Assembly (NCBI GenBank): GCA_036898135.1
Contig: CM072522.1
Span: forward strand, 13,639,399-13,703,398
DNA: 64,000 nt
Source of the DNA: Oncomelania hupensis
Taxonomy: Eukaryota > Mollusca > Gastropoda > Littorinimorpha > Pomatiopsidae
Direction: 5' to 3'
Positions 45,987-60,789 of this stretch are shown piece after piece. A program made the position numbers and the translations under genes. Under the pieces are notes generated by a model. It saw only the letters and a program-made list of their open reading frames with translations. It ran no database searches and was not told the origin of the DNA. How positions within the stretch are numbered: the stretch's first letter is position 1; every line of letters begins with the position of its first letter.

Positions 45987-46431
45987 GGAATCATGCAAAC
46001 AAACAGAAATAACCGCTTTCTTTAAAAATAAAAAACAACAACAAACTATTCAATGATTGAATAAAAAATAATTACAACAATATTAATGGGGTTATTTTAT
46101 AAATAGTTATAACTCCAAACATGCACTCAGCATTTACAAACACTTTTAAACAACTATCATACCAACATTGATTTTTTTATTTTGTAAATAATGAGGAACA
46201 GGAAGGTATTGACTGTATTGGTTGTGAGACAGAGTTTAATCTATATTTCTGAAAGATGGTAGATGTTCCCTATACTTAATGGTATGTGTACTTTTTGTAC
46301 ATGTATTTATTTTACTTAATACATTTTCTAAATGTCTTTTTCGAAAATGTCCTACCTCCTTTTTAAGACCCCTCCAATTTAAGACCTCGTTTTAATGGCA
46401 ATTTAAAGGTCGTAAAACGGAGGTTTTACTG
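45588..46431. mobile_element. pogo/Tigger-like non-autonomous DNA transposon, 844 bp
   Basis: Termini CAGTAAAACCTCCGTTTT and AAAACGGAGGTTTTACTG are exact inverted repeats flanked by TA (45586-45587 and 46432-46433). The interior near 45830 encodes a degraded ADDALKQLEIL segment, resembling the transposase C-terminus of pogo-type elements. A 30-bp G-run sits at about 45956-45985. No full transposase. Confidence 0.88.
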
Positions 46432-46435
46432 TAAT

Positions 46436-46600
46436 AGATTGATAGAAACGAGAAAGAATAAATGAGAATGACAGATACATTGGTAATTTAAAGAACTAAA
46501 TTTCCACAAAGCGGGGATACTGTTTATACAGAAAAACCTGGGTGGGATGAAGGGGGTGGGGTGGGGGTGAGTACATAGACACGCATTACTATGCATGTGA
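46436..46600. other. No recognised content
   Basis: Short G-rich and AT-rich stretch between two elements. Confidence 0.35.
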
Positions 46601-46619
46601 ATAAAAAATGAAACTCGGA

Positions 46620-47275
46620 TCCGGTAGGATTATTATTCTTTACTTCCACTGTTTTGCCATAACGGAGAGACAACTCTACCTTGACGTGTACCCACTTGTA
46701 AAGAATGCAGTTGGAAACAACAAAAGCAAGGTCAATCACGCTACAACCAATCTTAGGGACGTGTGTAAAGTCACTACAAAAATTACGGCTTTTAAAGTCG
46801 TTCACAATATACAAACTAAGTTCATCTCAAACGTTCAGTGAATATTTTCCAAAAGCGTTGGCAGTAGTGTCCTTCAAAGCACTATCATTCACATCGTCGT
46901 TTGAATCTACATTTTCGCCTTTTCATCAATATTGTCAACAGGATCACACGGGTCAGTCCTAGCGTTTATAAATAAAATATGGACAGATCTTCTAAACGAG
47001 TACTGAGTTCGAACAAACATTCCATACCATCATACTCAAAGCATAGCATAACATTCCCTAGCATCATAACGCCATTGTAAATGTCCGTCGCTTGGTAAAT
47101 CTTGAGCGTTTTCTGGTGGTAGATACATACATACAACAATCCTCTTCTAAACCCAGCAGATTATCTGACATGTTCATAGCTATAACGTTTTCAAACTCTA
47201 TTGACAAATGTCTTACAATAAATAATAGTGAGGAAACAAGGATGGCAACGTCAAGGTTAGTGGATCCACTCAACA
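46620..47275 (-). mobile_element. LINE endonuclease remnant
   Basis: Minus strand: LDVAILVSSLLF and DCCMYVSTTRKRS, then LSLYIVNDFKSRN and KIGCSVIDLAFVVSNCIL, an APE-endonuclease pattern (serine/aspartate block before the final histidine). Frames broken. Family probably E. Confidence 0.6.
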
Positions 47276-47847
47276 GGAAGTGGTCTATATTATTTTAAAC
47301 TATCCTACTCTAAACTCCACTGAAGCGAAGACTCCTTGGTTTGATGAAGAATGCAAGACTCTTTCATCACCAAAGAAAGCAAGCACAACGACGTTTCTTC
47401 CAAAAATCCTACTGCTGAAAATAAACTTCATCACTAGAAGCTGCGAGCCAAAACTACGTATCTCTTTAAACCAAAAAATGACGCCAATCCTGGAAAACCT
47501 TCTGTTCCAAACTTAATTATAAAACCTCTTCCAAGACGGTCTGGAAAATAATAAAAAGAATTAAAGGGAAAAACTCCAAAGCTATGATCCAAGGTCTGAA
47601 GAAATACAGACAGACCATCACTGACAGAAAGCAGGTGGCTGGTTTGTTAGCCTCTACCATCCACCACAATTCGTCATCTGCTCATTACTCCCGAAAATTC
47701 CAAAACATCAACCAAAAAAAAAAAAGGAAACCTGCTCTTTTGAATCAGATAATTCTGAAATATATAACTTTCCTTTCTCTATGGAAGAGTTGACAGATTC
47801 CATCCTTAAATTCAATAATTCTGTTTCCGGACTTGATGATATTCCTA

Positions 47848-48285
47848 TCCTATCCTATCCTGTCCCGTAACCCTGAGGTCGTAGGGGCACCACAGATGAT
47901 CGTTTAACCAGCATACTCCATCTTTCTCTTTCCTCAGCAGCCCTGATGGCTTCGCTCAGTGTCAAACCAGTCCATTCTCGAATGTTGTCCTCCCACCTCT
48001 TTTTTGGTCTCCCTCTTCTTCTACCTCCTTGCACTGTGCCTTGCAGAATAGTCTTTGCAAGGCCTGATGATCTGGTGACGTGGCCTTACCATCGGAGTTT
48101 CCGTTTCTTCACCACTGTGAGCAGGTCATCGTGTTGTCCAATGGCTTGTGTGATGGTCTGTCGGACTTCATCGTTGGTGATGTGTTTGGGTATAGGAAAT
48201 GCCCAGAAGTCTTCTGTAGCACCTCATCTCCATGCTTTGTATTCTTCGTTGGAGATCTGCTGTGAGGGTCCATGCTTCGCTTCCA
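47848..48285 (-). mobile_element. LINE family A, 3' end, nested in family D
   Basis: TATCC tail at left (47848-47865). Reads leftward through the RT C-terminus. The family D frame resumes after it. Confidence 0.85.
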
Positions 48286-48564
48286 TGATATTCATCATCA
48301 ATTAATTACGCACCTGCCACGTTCTCATTGCGGTGTTTAATCATATCTGGTCTTCTGGTTACTTTCCCCCATCGTGCCAGTAAGCAGTTCCTGGGCTTCT
48401 TTGGAAATTTACCCATTTTTATTGAAAATGTTTTCACCGATAAAAAGTTTCAGATCCGACTCGGCACCACTTTATCATTATCAGATCCTTTTGAGCAGTA
48501 GGAGGGTGTCTCTCAGAGTAGCATTCTTTCTCCTCTTTTGTTTAAAATCAAGATCAACAACAAC

Positions 48565-48640
48565 GTGGTCCTGATTCGGCTCTTGGTAGTCCGCTGGACC
48601 CTATAAGCACTGAGTATCTATCTATCTAACAACAACAACA
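48565..48640 (+). mobile_element. Family D/R 3' tail inside the long family D copy
   Basis: GTGGTCCTGATTCGGCTC...GTCCGCTGGACCC then CTATCTATCTAT. Either a solo insertion or an internal rearrangement. Confidence 0.65.
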
Positions 48641-50259
48641 AAATCTGGCATCGATAAATCTTTGTGTGTTGACGGTTTCTCTATCTCTGTTAAAGGTAAA
48701 ACCTGGGCGGTGGTGAAGCGTCAACTTCAGTTTTGTATAAATACAATTCAGGGGTAGTTAGAAGAAACCAGCTTCAAATTTTCGCTTTCTAAAACTGAAT
48801 GCATTCATTTTCATCAAAAACAGAACCAGGTTTTGAACCCATTTCTGACAGCAAACTGACTTTTCTGCCGCATATTAAATAACTGAGGGATAGCTTCAGG
48901 AAGGTCTTAATAGTTTGGAAGTTATCAGCTGAGGCTAGCCATGAACTATTTCCTAAAACTTAAAGCTGACCCTGAAAATCCCGCTTACAATTGTGTCCTG
49001 AACTAATTATTTACACTCAATACTCCAACAAACCGACAGAAGTTCCTCCTTTTGCTTTTGGTCACAGAATACTTCCGCACTGTGATACTTTAGACATTGA
49101 CCCTGTTAATGATGACCAACTGCTAATTGTACTCCCACCTTGGAAACTGATCAACCGCATTATGAACTTCAGTCTCACCTCCTTTAGAAAGAACGGTACT
49201 TCCGAAGCTGTAAGCAACTTAGAACAATGGTCATTGTATAATAAAGGATATTAACAACTTCTTACGGACGGGTCGAAGAAAGGAGACACAGCTGCTGCTA
49301 GTCAGTCTCTGGGAGACACCTCGACCAGCCTTTGCAACAGCGTATACCTGGTTTTTGTTCTGTTTATACAGCTATTCATCTAGCTCCGAAACAGGTTTAT
49401 CAGTTCACGTGACCCTCGTTTTTAATCATATCCGATTCACTGTCGGCACTTCAGGTTCTTCCCACGAGAAAGATATCTTACGCTTTTCTGGCAGAGATCC
49501 ATGATCTCACCACACAAGTTGTATCTGAAGGTAAAAAATAGTTTTTATGTGGGTACCTAGTCACATGGGCATCCGCGGCAATATTGCAGTGGACAAAGCT
49601 GCAAAAGAAGCTCTGCATCTTGATTTCCCTTCAGAGATTTTCCAGTGTGTTCCGTATTATGACCTGCGTTGTATGACTGGCGCTTACTGTAAACGGCTCT
49701 GGTCTGATCAAGTCAATAACAAGCTGTTTCAAATGTTGCCAGATCTGTCTGCTTCTTTGCCTAACTTTGCGTCCACTCGCAAAGAGGAAACTGTTTTGAC
49801 CCGCCTGCATACTGGACATACATATGTCACCCATAGTTTCCTTTGGAAGGCGAAGAACCACGTAGTGCTTTGCTTGTGATAAATCCGTTTCCGTCCGCCA
49901 TTTTATGCCTGAATGTGCTGATCTGGTTGACGAGAGAAAGATATTTTGGTTCGGTACCTCTAAATGATATTTTTAAAGTCTGCAATGGTCAAAACCTGTT
50001 TACATTTTTACTTGATGTTGGTTTATTTTATCGCACATAGGTCATGTCATCTTGTTTGTGTGCTTGGTTAAATTTCATCAGTGAAGCTAGTTTTATGTAC
50101 ATCTTTTATCATATTGTAACGTGTTAGAGATCTAATCTGTTTTTGCATAGTTTTGTGTGGTCCTGATTCGGCTCTTAGCAGTCCGCTGGACCCTATAAAC
50201 ATTGATTACCTACCTGCCTACCTACCTCCCTACCTACCTGTTACTAATGCCGACAGTAG

Positions 50260-50560
50260 CTAAGAGTGGTCGCAGTGGAAATTAAATGATTACTTAAACA
50301 CTGAACACAACGAGTAACTGATTTGAAAGCGGCAGTTAAGAAAAATAACGTGCGCGTACACAAAGGTCAATTTATAATTCAAAATACACCGGTGCTGAGG
50401 CAACCTTGGTACCGACATTTGTCCATTACATGGGTAGAGGATGAAAAAAGGTCACTAGGTCAAGCAATTTGTATATCTTATCATGGCCTAGACACTGTCT
50501 GTATTGTAAGTAAAAAATAAAAAATAAAGAGCACGAACTAAGGCAATTAATTTTTACTAA
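50260..50560. other. No recognised content
   Basis: No motif seen between the LINE and the family P repeat. Confidence 0.35.
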
Positions 50561-51060
50561 TTTAATCCACGCCCTTTGACCTGGAAATACTTTGAAATGG
50601 TTGGGTTAAAATGGAACGAGCCAAATGTGATCGGTCGGTAGGTACGTCTGTCGGTGGGTCCGTCTGCTGGTCCGTTGGAATTCATATCTCAAGAATCACT
50701 GAACTGATTTCTACCAAATTTCCTATGCATAGGAACATTACCTAGGTTAGTGGCCTGCCATCCGTGCCATCATATTTGCTCTACACCAAAGGTCAAGGTC
50801 ACTGGAGTCTGTTGCTAAACACGTTTTGCTCAATATTTCCCAAACGGTTGAAGAGAGTTGATTGAGTTTTAGTGTATGGGTACCAGAAATCTTGTGTCAT
50901 CTTTTAGTATCAGTCGAGTCATCGGTTAGTAAATCGGTACGTAGCGCCGAATTTTACATTTTTGTTCGAAACACACTTTCTACCTTAACTCGAGAATAAC
51001 TGAACCCAAATTCACATTGCGGGCATTTTAACTACTAAATCTACTTAACATCTGAGATCA
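50560..51060 (+). repeat. Interspersed repeat (family P), longest copy
   Basis: Carries the whole series seen elsewhere: CGGTCGG/GTCCGTCTG, ATATCTCAAGAATCACTGAAC, ACATTACCTAGGTTAGTGGCC, TTGCTAAACACGTTTTGCTC, and CACACTTTCTACCTTAACTCGAGAATAACTG. No terminal repeats or coding capacity recognised. Confidence 0.75.
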
Positions 51061-51194
51061 TTCGTATTTGTACTTTCTCAAAGAGCAAGGTCCTTGTGTA
51101 TCTAGACACCTTTTTCCCTACATGGAAAAATAATGACGTCGATTTTGATATTTATGCTTGGAACTAGTTCAGGTAGTGGTCTAACATTCCATGT

Positions 51195-52115
51195 TTCCTT
51201 TTGCGAATACGAAAACTTTATGCAATTTGTCAGTGAAATAATGAAGTTTTTGTATTCGTATTACAATAAAACTTGATGTAATTTGTCAGTGAAGTAATGA
51301 AGTTTTTGTATTCGTATTACAATAAAACTTGATGTAATTTGTCAGTGAAGTAATGAAGTTTTTGTATTCATATTACAATAAAACTTGATGTAATTTGTCA
51401 GTGAAGTAATGAAGTTTTTGTATTCGTATTACAATAAAACTTTATGTAATTTGTCAGTGAAGTAATGAAGTTTTTGTATTCGTATTACAATAAAACTTGA
51501 TGTAATTTGTCAGTGAAGTAATGAAGTTTTTGTATTCGTATTACAATAAAACTGTATGTAATTTGTCAGTAAAGTAGTGAAGTTTTTGTATTCGTATTAC
51601 AATAAAACTTGATGTAATTTGTCAGTGAAGTAATGAAGTTTTTGTATTCGTATTACAATAAAACTGTATGTAATTTGTCAGTAAAGTAGTGAAGTTTTTG
51701 TATTCGTATTACAATAAAACTTGATGTAATTTGTCAGTGAAGTAATGAAGTTTTTGTATTCGTATTACAATAAAACTGTATGTAATTTGTCAGTAAAGTA
51801 GTGAAGTTTTTGTATTCGTATTACAATAAAACTTGATGTAATTTGTCAGTGAAATAATGAAGTTTTTGTATTCGTATTACAATAAAACTATGTAATTTGT
51901 CAGTAAAGTAGTGAAGTTTTTGTATTCGTATTACAATAAAACTTTAGGTAATTTGTCAGTGAAATAATGAAGTTTTTGTATTCGTATTACAATAAAACTT
52001 TAGGTAATTTGTCAGTGTAATAATATAGTTTTTGTATTCGTATTACAATTAAACTTTAGGTAATTTGTCAGTGAAATAATGAAGTTTTTGTATTCGTATT
52101 ACAATAAAACTGAGC
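51195..52115. repeat. 56-bp minisatellite, about 16 copies, with dimeric order
   Basis: GAAGTTTTTGTATTCGTATTACAATAAAAC recurs about every 56 bp. From about 51540 to 51900 two variants alternate: A (CTTGATG...GAAGTAATG) and B (CTGTATG...AAAGTAGTG). It ends about 190 bp upstream of the gene 2 TATA box. Confidence 0.95.
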
Positions 52116-52306
52116 CACATCACCGCCAACAAAATGAAAACTGCTGAAAATTCTTCTTTTTCGGTTATGTGTGCGTGTGTGTGTGGAAATAAACTGGAAT
52201 GAATTGCCATCTTGTTACAGTTCAATGTGGACCAAACCGTGACAATGTGGCAAGTGAAAGAACACCTGGCGGTGGTGACGACGCAGGTAGTTCCTTGGGA
52301 GAAAGG

Positions 52307-52313
52307 TATAAAA
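52307..52313 (+). promoter_or_regulatory. Proposed TATA box of the peptide gene
   Basis: TATAAAA lies 30 bp upstream of a CA dinucleotide (52336-52337) suited to initiation, and about 50 bp before a strong GTAAGT donor at 52361. Position and spacing fit a Pol II core promoter; expression is unproven. Confidence 0.6.
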
Positions 52314-52336
52314 CAGATCTCACCTGGGTACACTGC

Positions 52337-52360
52337 ACTTCCACAATCCGACAGTTGAAG
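52337..52360 (+). other. Proposed non-coding first exon of the peptide gene
   Basis: Short leader between the predicted start site and the GTAAGT donor at 52361, with no ATG. It would splice to the acceptor at 54166, 24 bp before the signal-peptide ATG. The first-exon length depends on the inferred start site. Confidence 0.5.
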
Positions 52361-52619
52361 GTAAGTCTAATTTCTCCTCCACAGTATGGACCAGTCTTCT
52401 TAGATCTGCTAGGGTCAAAGTCAAGCGAGACTGAGGCCATTGTTTCAAACTTCTACACCAGGTAGTATGATCATACAAGATCGAATATTAGGCGCCATTA
52501 TTGACTTAAAGCTGTCCGACATGGAAAATAAGCTGTGCAATTTAATTGAGGTCGTCGCTGAAGTTTGCCGAAAATCAGACCATAAACAGCCGAGTACTGT
52601 GACGTCACTGTCGTATGGT

Positions 52620-53400
52620 TAACTGTAGTAGGCCTACATGTTGGATAGCCTATTACCCGTTTGTCAGTGAGCTAGCTTATGAAGTAAGTCATCCTGGTAT
52701 AATACTACACTAGTACGGCTGTGTCTAACTAACAGTGCCTGTACATTCTCGAGAGCTCCCACTATGAGATAAAGCATTCCATGTAAGATTATTTCAGATG
52801 ATCTTTGAGAATGCTCGGACAGCCAAGTTTAGATTCCAAATTTCCCAAATATTAGATGCAAAAAAGACGTCGTTATTACATAAGCAGAAAATCACCTAAA
52901 CTAAAAATTAATAAGTGGTATGACATTGTGATCAAGCGCTCACATTCATCAGACACGGTCAGGAATCTGGAATTTGAGGTTCATGCTGGCGTTCCAGCAA
53001 TAGGGTACTCTCTTGTCCTGCGTGCTGACTGACGACAATCTTTGACAGTCATTATGGACAGGTCTTCCAGCCCTTGATTCGACAGTAGTTGAAGTCCGTT
53101 GTACCGTCCAATGGACTGAAGTTTGAACAACAACTACAGTTCATTGATACCTCGATCCCATTAGACTTCGCATCTAGAGATTCTATTCCTGACAGCTCAT
53201 AATGTAATAAATAATTCAACAAACACTGATCAGTGAATGACCTTGGAATCGCTATAGGCCCTAAATGTCATGGGAAGAATAGGAATGTAGCCCGATTCGG
53301 AATCTACCTGGTGTAAATTGCAGTGCCCAACTATCCTAGAATGAACAAGAAGATTATTGCAGTCAATACTGGCCTAAAGCTAGTGTGTATAGGCGGACTC
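52620..53400. other. Intron 1 of the peptide gene, nothing recognised
   Basis: No repeat or exon recognised. A weak copy of the SINE 3' body follows at 53400-53610 (GGTGAGCGTGTGCATTGGTACAG; compare 22960). Confidence 0.4.
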
Positions 53401-53620
53401 CTACCCCATGTCGTTGTATGCCGATGGATCCATCTTCTTTCCGGGATTTCCCCTGCCTTTACACCACGATGGTGAATGATTGATGTTTGTTGATATGTGA
53501 GACTGTGTGTGTTAACAGTATTCCCAAAAGGTGAGCGTGTGCATTGGTACAGGTCGCCATGTATTGTTAGCAATGTACCGCTTTCTGAGTTGGACAGTGA
53601 TGCGTAATATCTAATATGTG

Positions 53621-53621
53621 C

Positions 53622-53677
<56 letters not shown>

Positions 53678-53700
53678 TGTGTGAGAAAGAGAGAGAGAGA
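53621..53700. repeat. (GT)n-(GA)n microsatellite
   Basis: GT run about 53623-53684, then GA. Confidence 0.95.
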
Positions 53701-54017
53701 GTCAGTCTAGTGACAAATAAAACATTATAACATTTATGTTATATACTATGATTTTACCACCCTAGTGTCGGAAGGTTGTTGTATGCAGGAAATGTGTATG
53801 TATGATTGTGTTTTTTCATGCAAGATTGCTTGCTTTTAATTGTGTGCTTTTTCTTCTATATAAATGTAAGCGAATTACATATATAGGCCTACACAACTGA
53901 GTACCCCATGCGCACCAAGATTTCTTTGATGCAAAAGTTGAAGCGAAATAAAATGTCTTATGTCTTATGTCTGAGGAAATGTACGTACACAGCAACCAGT
54001 ATTATCATAATGCATGG

Positions 54018-54023
54018 TGGTGG

Positions 54024-54110
<87 letters not shown>
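54018..54110. repeat. (GAT)n microsatellite before the signal-peptide exon
   Basis: Pure GAT run ending about 55 bp upstream of the acceptor at 54166. It creates a spurious poly-Asp ORF. Confidence 0.95.
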
Positions 54111-54111
<1 letters not shown>

Positions 54112-54189
54112 ACAGTGCCATTATTAGGAGTGGCTGCCATTGCTTACAGCGTTTCATCATTTTCAGGCGAAGGAAAACTCCAAGACAAC

Positions 54190-56449
<2,260 letters not shown>

Positions 56450-56584
56450 ATTTGCCAGCGGTTATTGGGAGCAGCTACATTTGCCAGCAGTCAAATTTGC
56501 CAGAGGTTATTGCCAGTGTTTGAATTTGCCCATGGTTAAATTGTATTGGTCAACATGACTGCAGTAAACCCGTGACAAAAATTA

Positions 56585-56680
56585 TACTCAGCGAAGTTGT
56601 GGTCTTGATTTTGTGGTCCTGATTCGGCTCTTTGCAGTCCGCTGGTCCATGTAAGCTATGACTAACTAACTAACTTGTAC
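56585..56680 (+). mobile_element. Retroposon family R 3' tail, solo
   Basis: GGTCTTGATTTTGTGGTCCTGATTCGGCTC, CAGTCCGCTGG, then GACTAACTAACTAACTTG. Confidence 0.7.
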
Positions 56681-56689
56681 TATAATTCC

Positions 56690-57250
56690 CATCATCCCTA
56701 GCGATTGTATTCCCGTAAGTCCTCTAGGCTGAATGGAAATGCCAATTCTACACTAGATGTTTTCCCTTGTTAACTGGAATTTGGATTCACCCTAGTGCGT
56801 ATTGCAGTTCCCCCAAACATTAGGGTGATACAACGTAACTACAGCCAGAAGACAAAGAGGCGTGTGCAACAGTCACCTAGTCCATGCGCATTTTCAAGTC
56901 AAGGATTTCTAGCAACAGCCACCTCTGATAAAATGTATCATCTTCTTAACCATAGTGCACATGTACAAATAAACGAATACATAACCATAACCCCCAACAT
57001 TCGTTTATTAAATGACCAAAAAAAGAATAATAAAAAAAAACTTGTAAAAAAAGAAAGCCCAAACATATACACAAAGAAAAGAACCACAACAAAACAGGGG
57101 CTCTGACTTACACTTTACAACTGGCTCATCCGAAGAGCACCAGCACAAGAATGGTAATACATTTATTAATTTCTTATGACTTATGGGATTCATAATCTGA
57201 TGCACTTTGATGCAGTTTGGATGTTGTAGACAATAACTAGGTATCAGAAC
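56690..57250. other. No gene recognised
   Basis: AT-rich, lysine-coding low-complexity stretches; an AATAAA at 56967 could serve as a polyadenylation signal for the peptide gene (inference). Confidence 0.35.
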
Positions 57251-57355
57251 ATCTCTAGTAATTGTTAAAACACGTGTGCAGGAAACTAGTAATGGAATTT
57301 GATCTCCTAACTCTTCTAGATAAGTAGTAGAGAGCTCGGCCTCTTAAGCGGGTTT

Positions 57356-57530
57356 GTGACGTCATGGCTGGCTGACGTAATCGTGACGTAATCGTGACGT
57401 AACAGAGGCGGTGTGACGTAATCGCTGCTGCTGATGCCTGGCCGATGGTGATAGAATGTGATGACGCAATCATGACATAACAGAGGAGACGAGGGTCCTG
57501 TGCCCTGTCAAAAGTGAGGGATGACGTATG
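57356..57530. promoter_or_regulatory. Cluster of CRE/ATF-like sites
   Basis: TGACGTCA, four TGACGTAA, TGACGCAA and TGACGTAT within about 175 bp. Such palindromic or near-palindromic sites bind bZIP factors. Function is inferred; part of the cluster is a short local repeat (CGTGACGTAAT). Confidence 0.4.
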
Positions 57531-57589
57531 GTCCTGGGGGGATATAATTTTGTTGATAGTGCTGAAATAGGATTGTATGTGGTTTATAT

Positions 57590-57800
57590 GGAGACCAAGC
57601 ACTCAAAGACAGCAAGTGCGCATCTCGGCGATAGTGAATGGATATGACTCAGTGGTCTGAGCGTTAGACCAAGCATCCAAAAGACAGCAAGTGCGCATCT
57701 CGGCAATAGTGAATGGATATGACTCAGTGGTCTGTGCGTTAGATCAAGCACCCAAAGACAGCAAGTGCGCGTCTTGGCGATAGTGCATGGATATGAGGAG
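57590..57800. repeat. About 75-bp tandem repeat, three copies
   Basis: CAAAGACAGCAAGTGCGC and GTGAATGGATATGA recur three times. A diverged relative is at 59985-60205. Confidence 0.9.
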
Positions 57801-57861
57801 TATACTTTAATTATATTATAAACATTTATTTTGAAAAACTTTTTTATTTGAAAAAAAAAAA

Positions 57862-57936
57862 GGTATGGCTGAGGTTTGAACCCACGCGGATATGCATCTA
57901 TTGAATCTTAAGTCTTAACCACTCGACCACTGTACC
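57862..57936 (-). tRNA. tRNA-like gene or pseudogene (class II-like)
   Basis: On the minus strand the 75-nt sequence has a tRNA Leu/Ser-like D arm (GTCGAGTGGTTAAGAC), a B-box-like GGGTTCAAACC and an end CCATACC, followed by an 11-nt T run that would terminate Pol III. The acceptor stem pairs 5 of 7 and the T stem is imperfect, so a pseudogene or SINE head is more likely than a working tRNA. Anticodon not assigned. Confidence 0.45.
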
Positions 57937-57939
57937 TTA

Positions 57940-58090
57940 AATCTGAATGGCGATTTTGTGTAATGAGTACTTTATGAATGGATGCATGACACGTTTGGAG
58001 GAAGATGAAAAGACGACGCCAATATTATTTTTGGAGAGGGGGCGTTTTAGAAAAGCTGATTAGGATAACAAAATAAGTTTAAATATGCAT
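57940..58090. other. No recognised content
   Basis: Short spacer before the CT arrays. Confidence 0.35.
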
Positions 58091-58096
58091 TTTTAA

Positions 58097-58181
58097 TCTC
58101 TCTCTTTCTCTTTCTCTCTCTCTTTCTCCTTCTCTCTCTCTCACCCTCTCTCTCTCTCGCTCTCTCTCTCCTTCTCTCTCT

Positions 58182-58239
<58 letters not shown>

Positions 58240-58378
58240 TTCTCAGCATATAAATGTATACAATTGTTATTAAAATATACATTTATCTATGTATACTAAT
58301 AGAATAATGTGTCTTTCTCGTTCTCTCTCACTCTCTCTCTCTCTCTCTCTCTCTCGCTCTCTCTCTCGCTCTCTCTCT

Positions 58379-58430
<52 letters not shown>

Positions 58431-58505
58431 GTGCATATAAATGTATACAATTGTTATTAAAATATACATTTATCTATGTATACTAATAGAATAATGTGTA
58501 AGCAG
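58097..58505. repeat. CT arrays with a tandemly duplicated block
   Basis: CT-rich 58097-58243 and 58312-58431 are each followed by the same 70-bp sequence (CATATAAATGTATACAATTG...ATAATGTGT). Confidence 0.9.
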
Positions 58506-58509
58506 GAAA

Positions 58510-59090
58510 GCGAGGAGAGAGAAAAAGTCGTGCAATTTAAAATGAAAACAAAACCAATACTCAATGATACAAAAACACAGTGTGAGCTGTATGTGAACGC
58601 ATGCAATAAATGATCTTACCAGAACTTATGTGTCTGTCCTCTGCCAAACTTGTAAAATATCCATTTAGTATACATGAAAAATCCTCTAACAATACTATCA
58701 ATGATTAAGTATCTTAACTTTTGTAGAAGATATTTGAACAAGCTAATGCATTAAAATTGATGCTGTTTGCATAAGTTGTTGAGAGCTTTACAGCCAACGA
58801 AACCTGCTACTAAAACTTAAAATGCCACACTTTTAAAATCACTAATAATATCTTTTACAATTAATCAGTCATTGCGTTTTTTTTAAATATTTTTTTTATA
58901 CACCAAAGTTATATCTTACAATGTTTACAACGTTTAAAGCACTTAAAATACAAGTGATCACAGAAATTATAGTCAAACTTTACCAAAAATGTGTTTTTTA
59001 TCAATCACAATAACAGTACCACACCACACCAGCACTTTTCTTTTTAAAGGCATGTTTGGACATGATATGGAAACGGCTGATATGGGAAGT
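58510..59090. other. No gene or repeat recognised
   Basis: AT-rich unique-looking sequence. Confidence 0.35.
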
Positions 59091-59093
59091 AAC

Positions 59094-59124
59094 TCGATCT
59101 CTCTCTCCCTCTCCCTCTCGCTCG

Positions 59125-59191
<67 letters not shown>

Positions 59192-59286
59192 CATCTTATT
59201 ATTACTCTCTCTCTCTCTCTCTCTCTCTCCCGCTCTCTCTCTCTCTTTCTCTCCCTCTCCCTCTCTCTATCTACATCTTATTATTA

Positions 59287-59346
<60 letters not shown>
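59094..59346. repeat. CT-rich microsatellites
   Basis: Three CT runs separated by ATCTTATTATTA(C/T) spacers, probably a higher-order duplication. Confidence 0.92.
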
Positions 59347-59589
59347 TTTTTTATCGATCTCCACACACACAATATCAAAAAATGTCACTTTTGGAGTGGA
59401 TAATGAATATCTAACTACAATCTGTTGTGTGGAGTGGTTGAATATATAGACAAATCTTTACAAACATAGATAACTGAATACTAATCAAATGCTGTCAGCA
59501 CGCCTGAAAAAAAAAAAAGTCTAAACATATATGTCAACCCTGATGACACCCACCAACATGTTTAACAAGTCACACATAATATTGCATCA

Positions 59590-60690
<1,101 letters not shown>

Positions 60691-60789
60691 TCCTTTTTTA
60701 TTTACCTACACACCCACCCACCCTCAGCCCCTCTCCTCGCACACCCAGCACACTCCACCATCCTATCATTGAAATACTCAAAACTATGT

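Larger units (their letters stand above)
47285..50245 (+). mobile_element. Jockey-like LINE (family D), long degenerate copy
   Basis: In order: linker (TPWFDEECKTLS; AMIQGLKKYRQTITDRKQ), RT start (MEELTDSILKFNNSVSGLDDI), an inserted family A fragment, further RT pieces, a solo family tail at 48565-48640, RT/RNase H pieces (SLCVDGFSISVKGK; LLTDGSKKGD), RNase H end (FYVGT/WVPSHMGIRGNIAVDKAAKEAL), and C-terminus EETVLTRLHTGHTYVTHSFL. Ends CAGTCCGCTGGACCCTATAAAC with a TACC-type tail. Many stops; inactive. Confidence 0.82.

Noticed and set aside
53331..53624. Open 97-codon minus-strand frame
   Set aside because: No motif and overlaps SINE-derived sequence also found near 22960.
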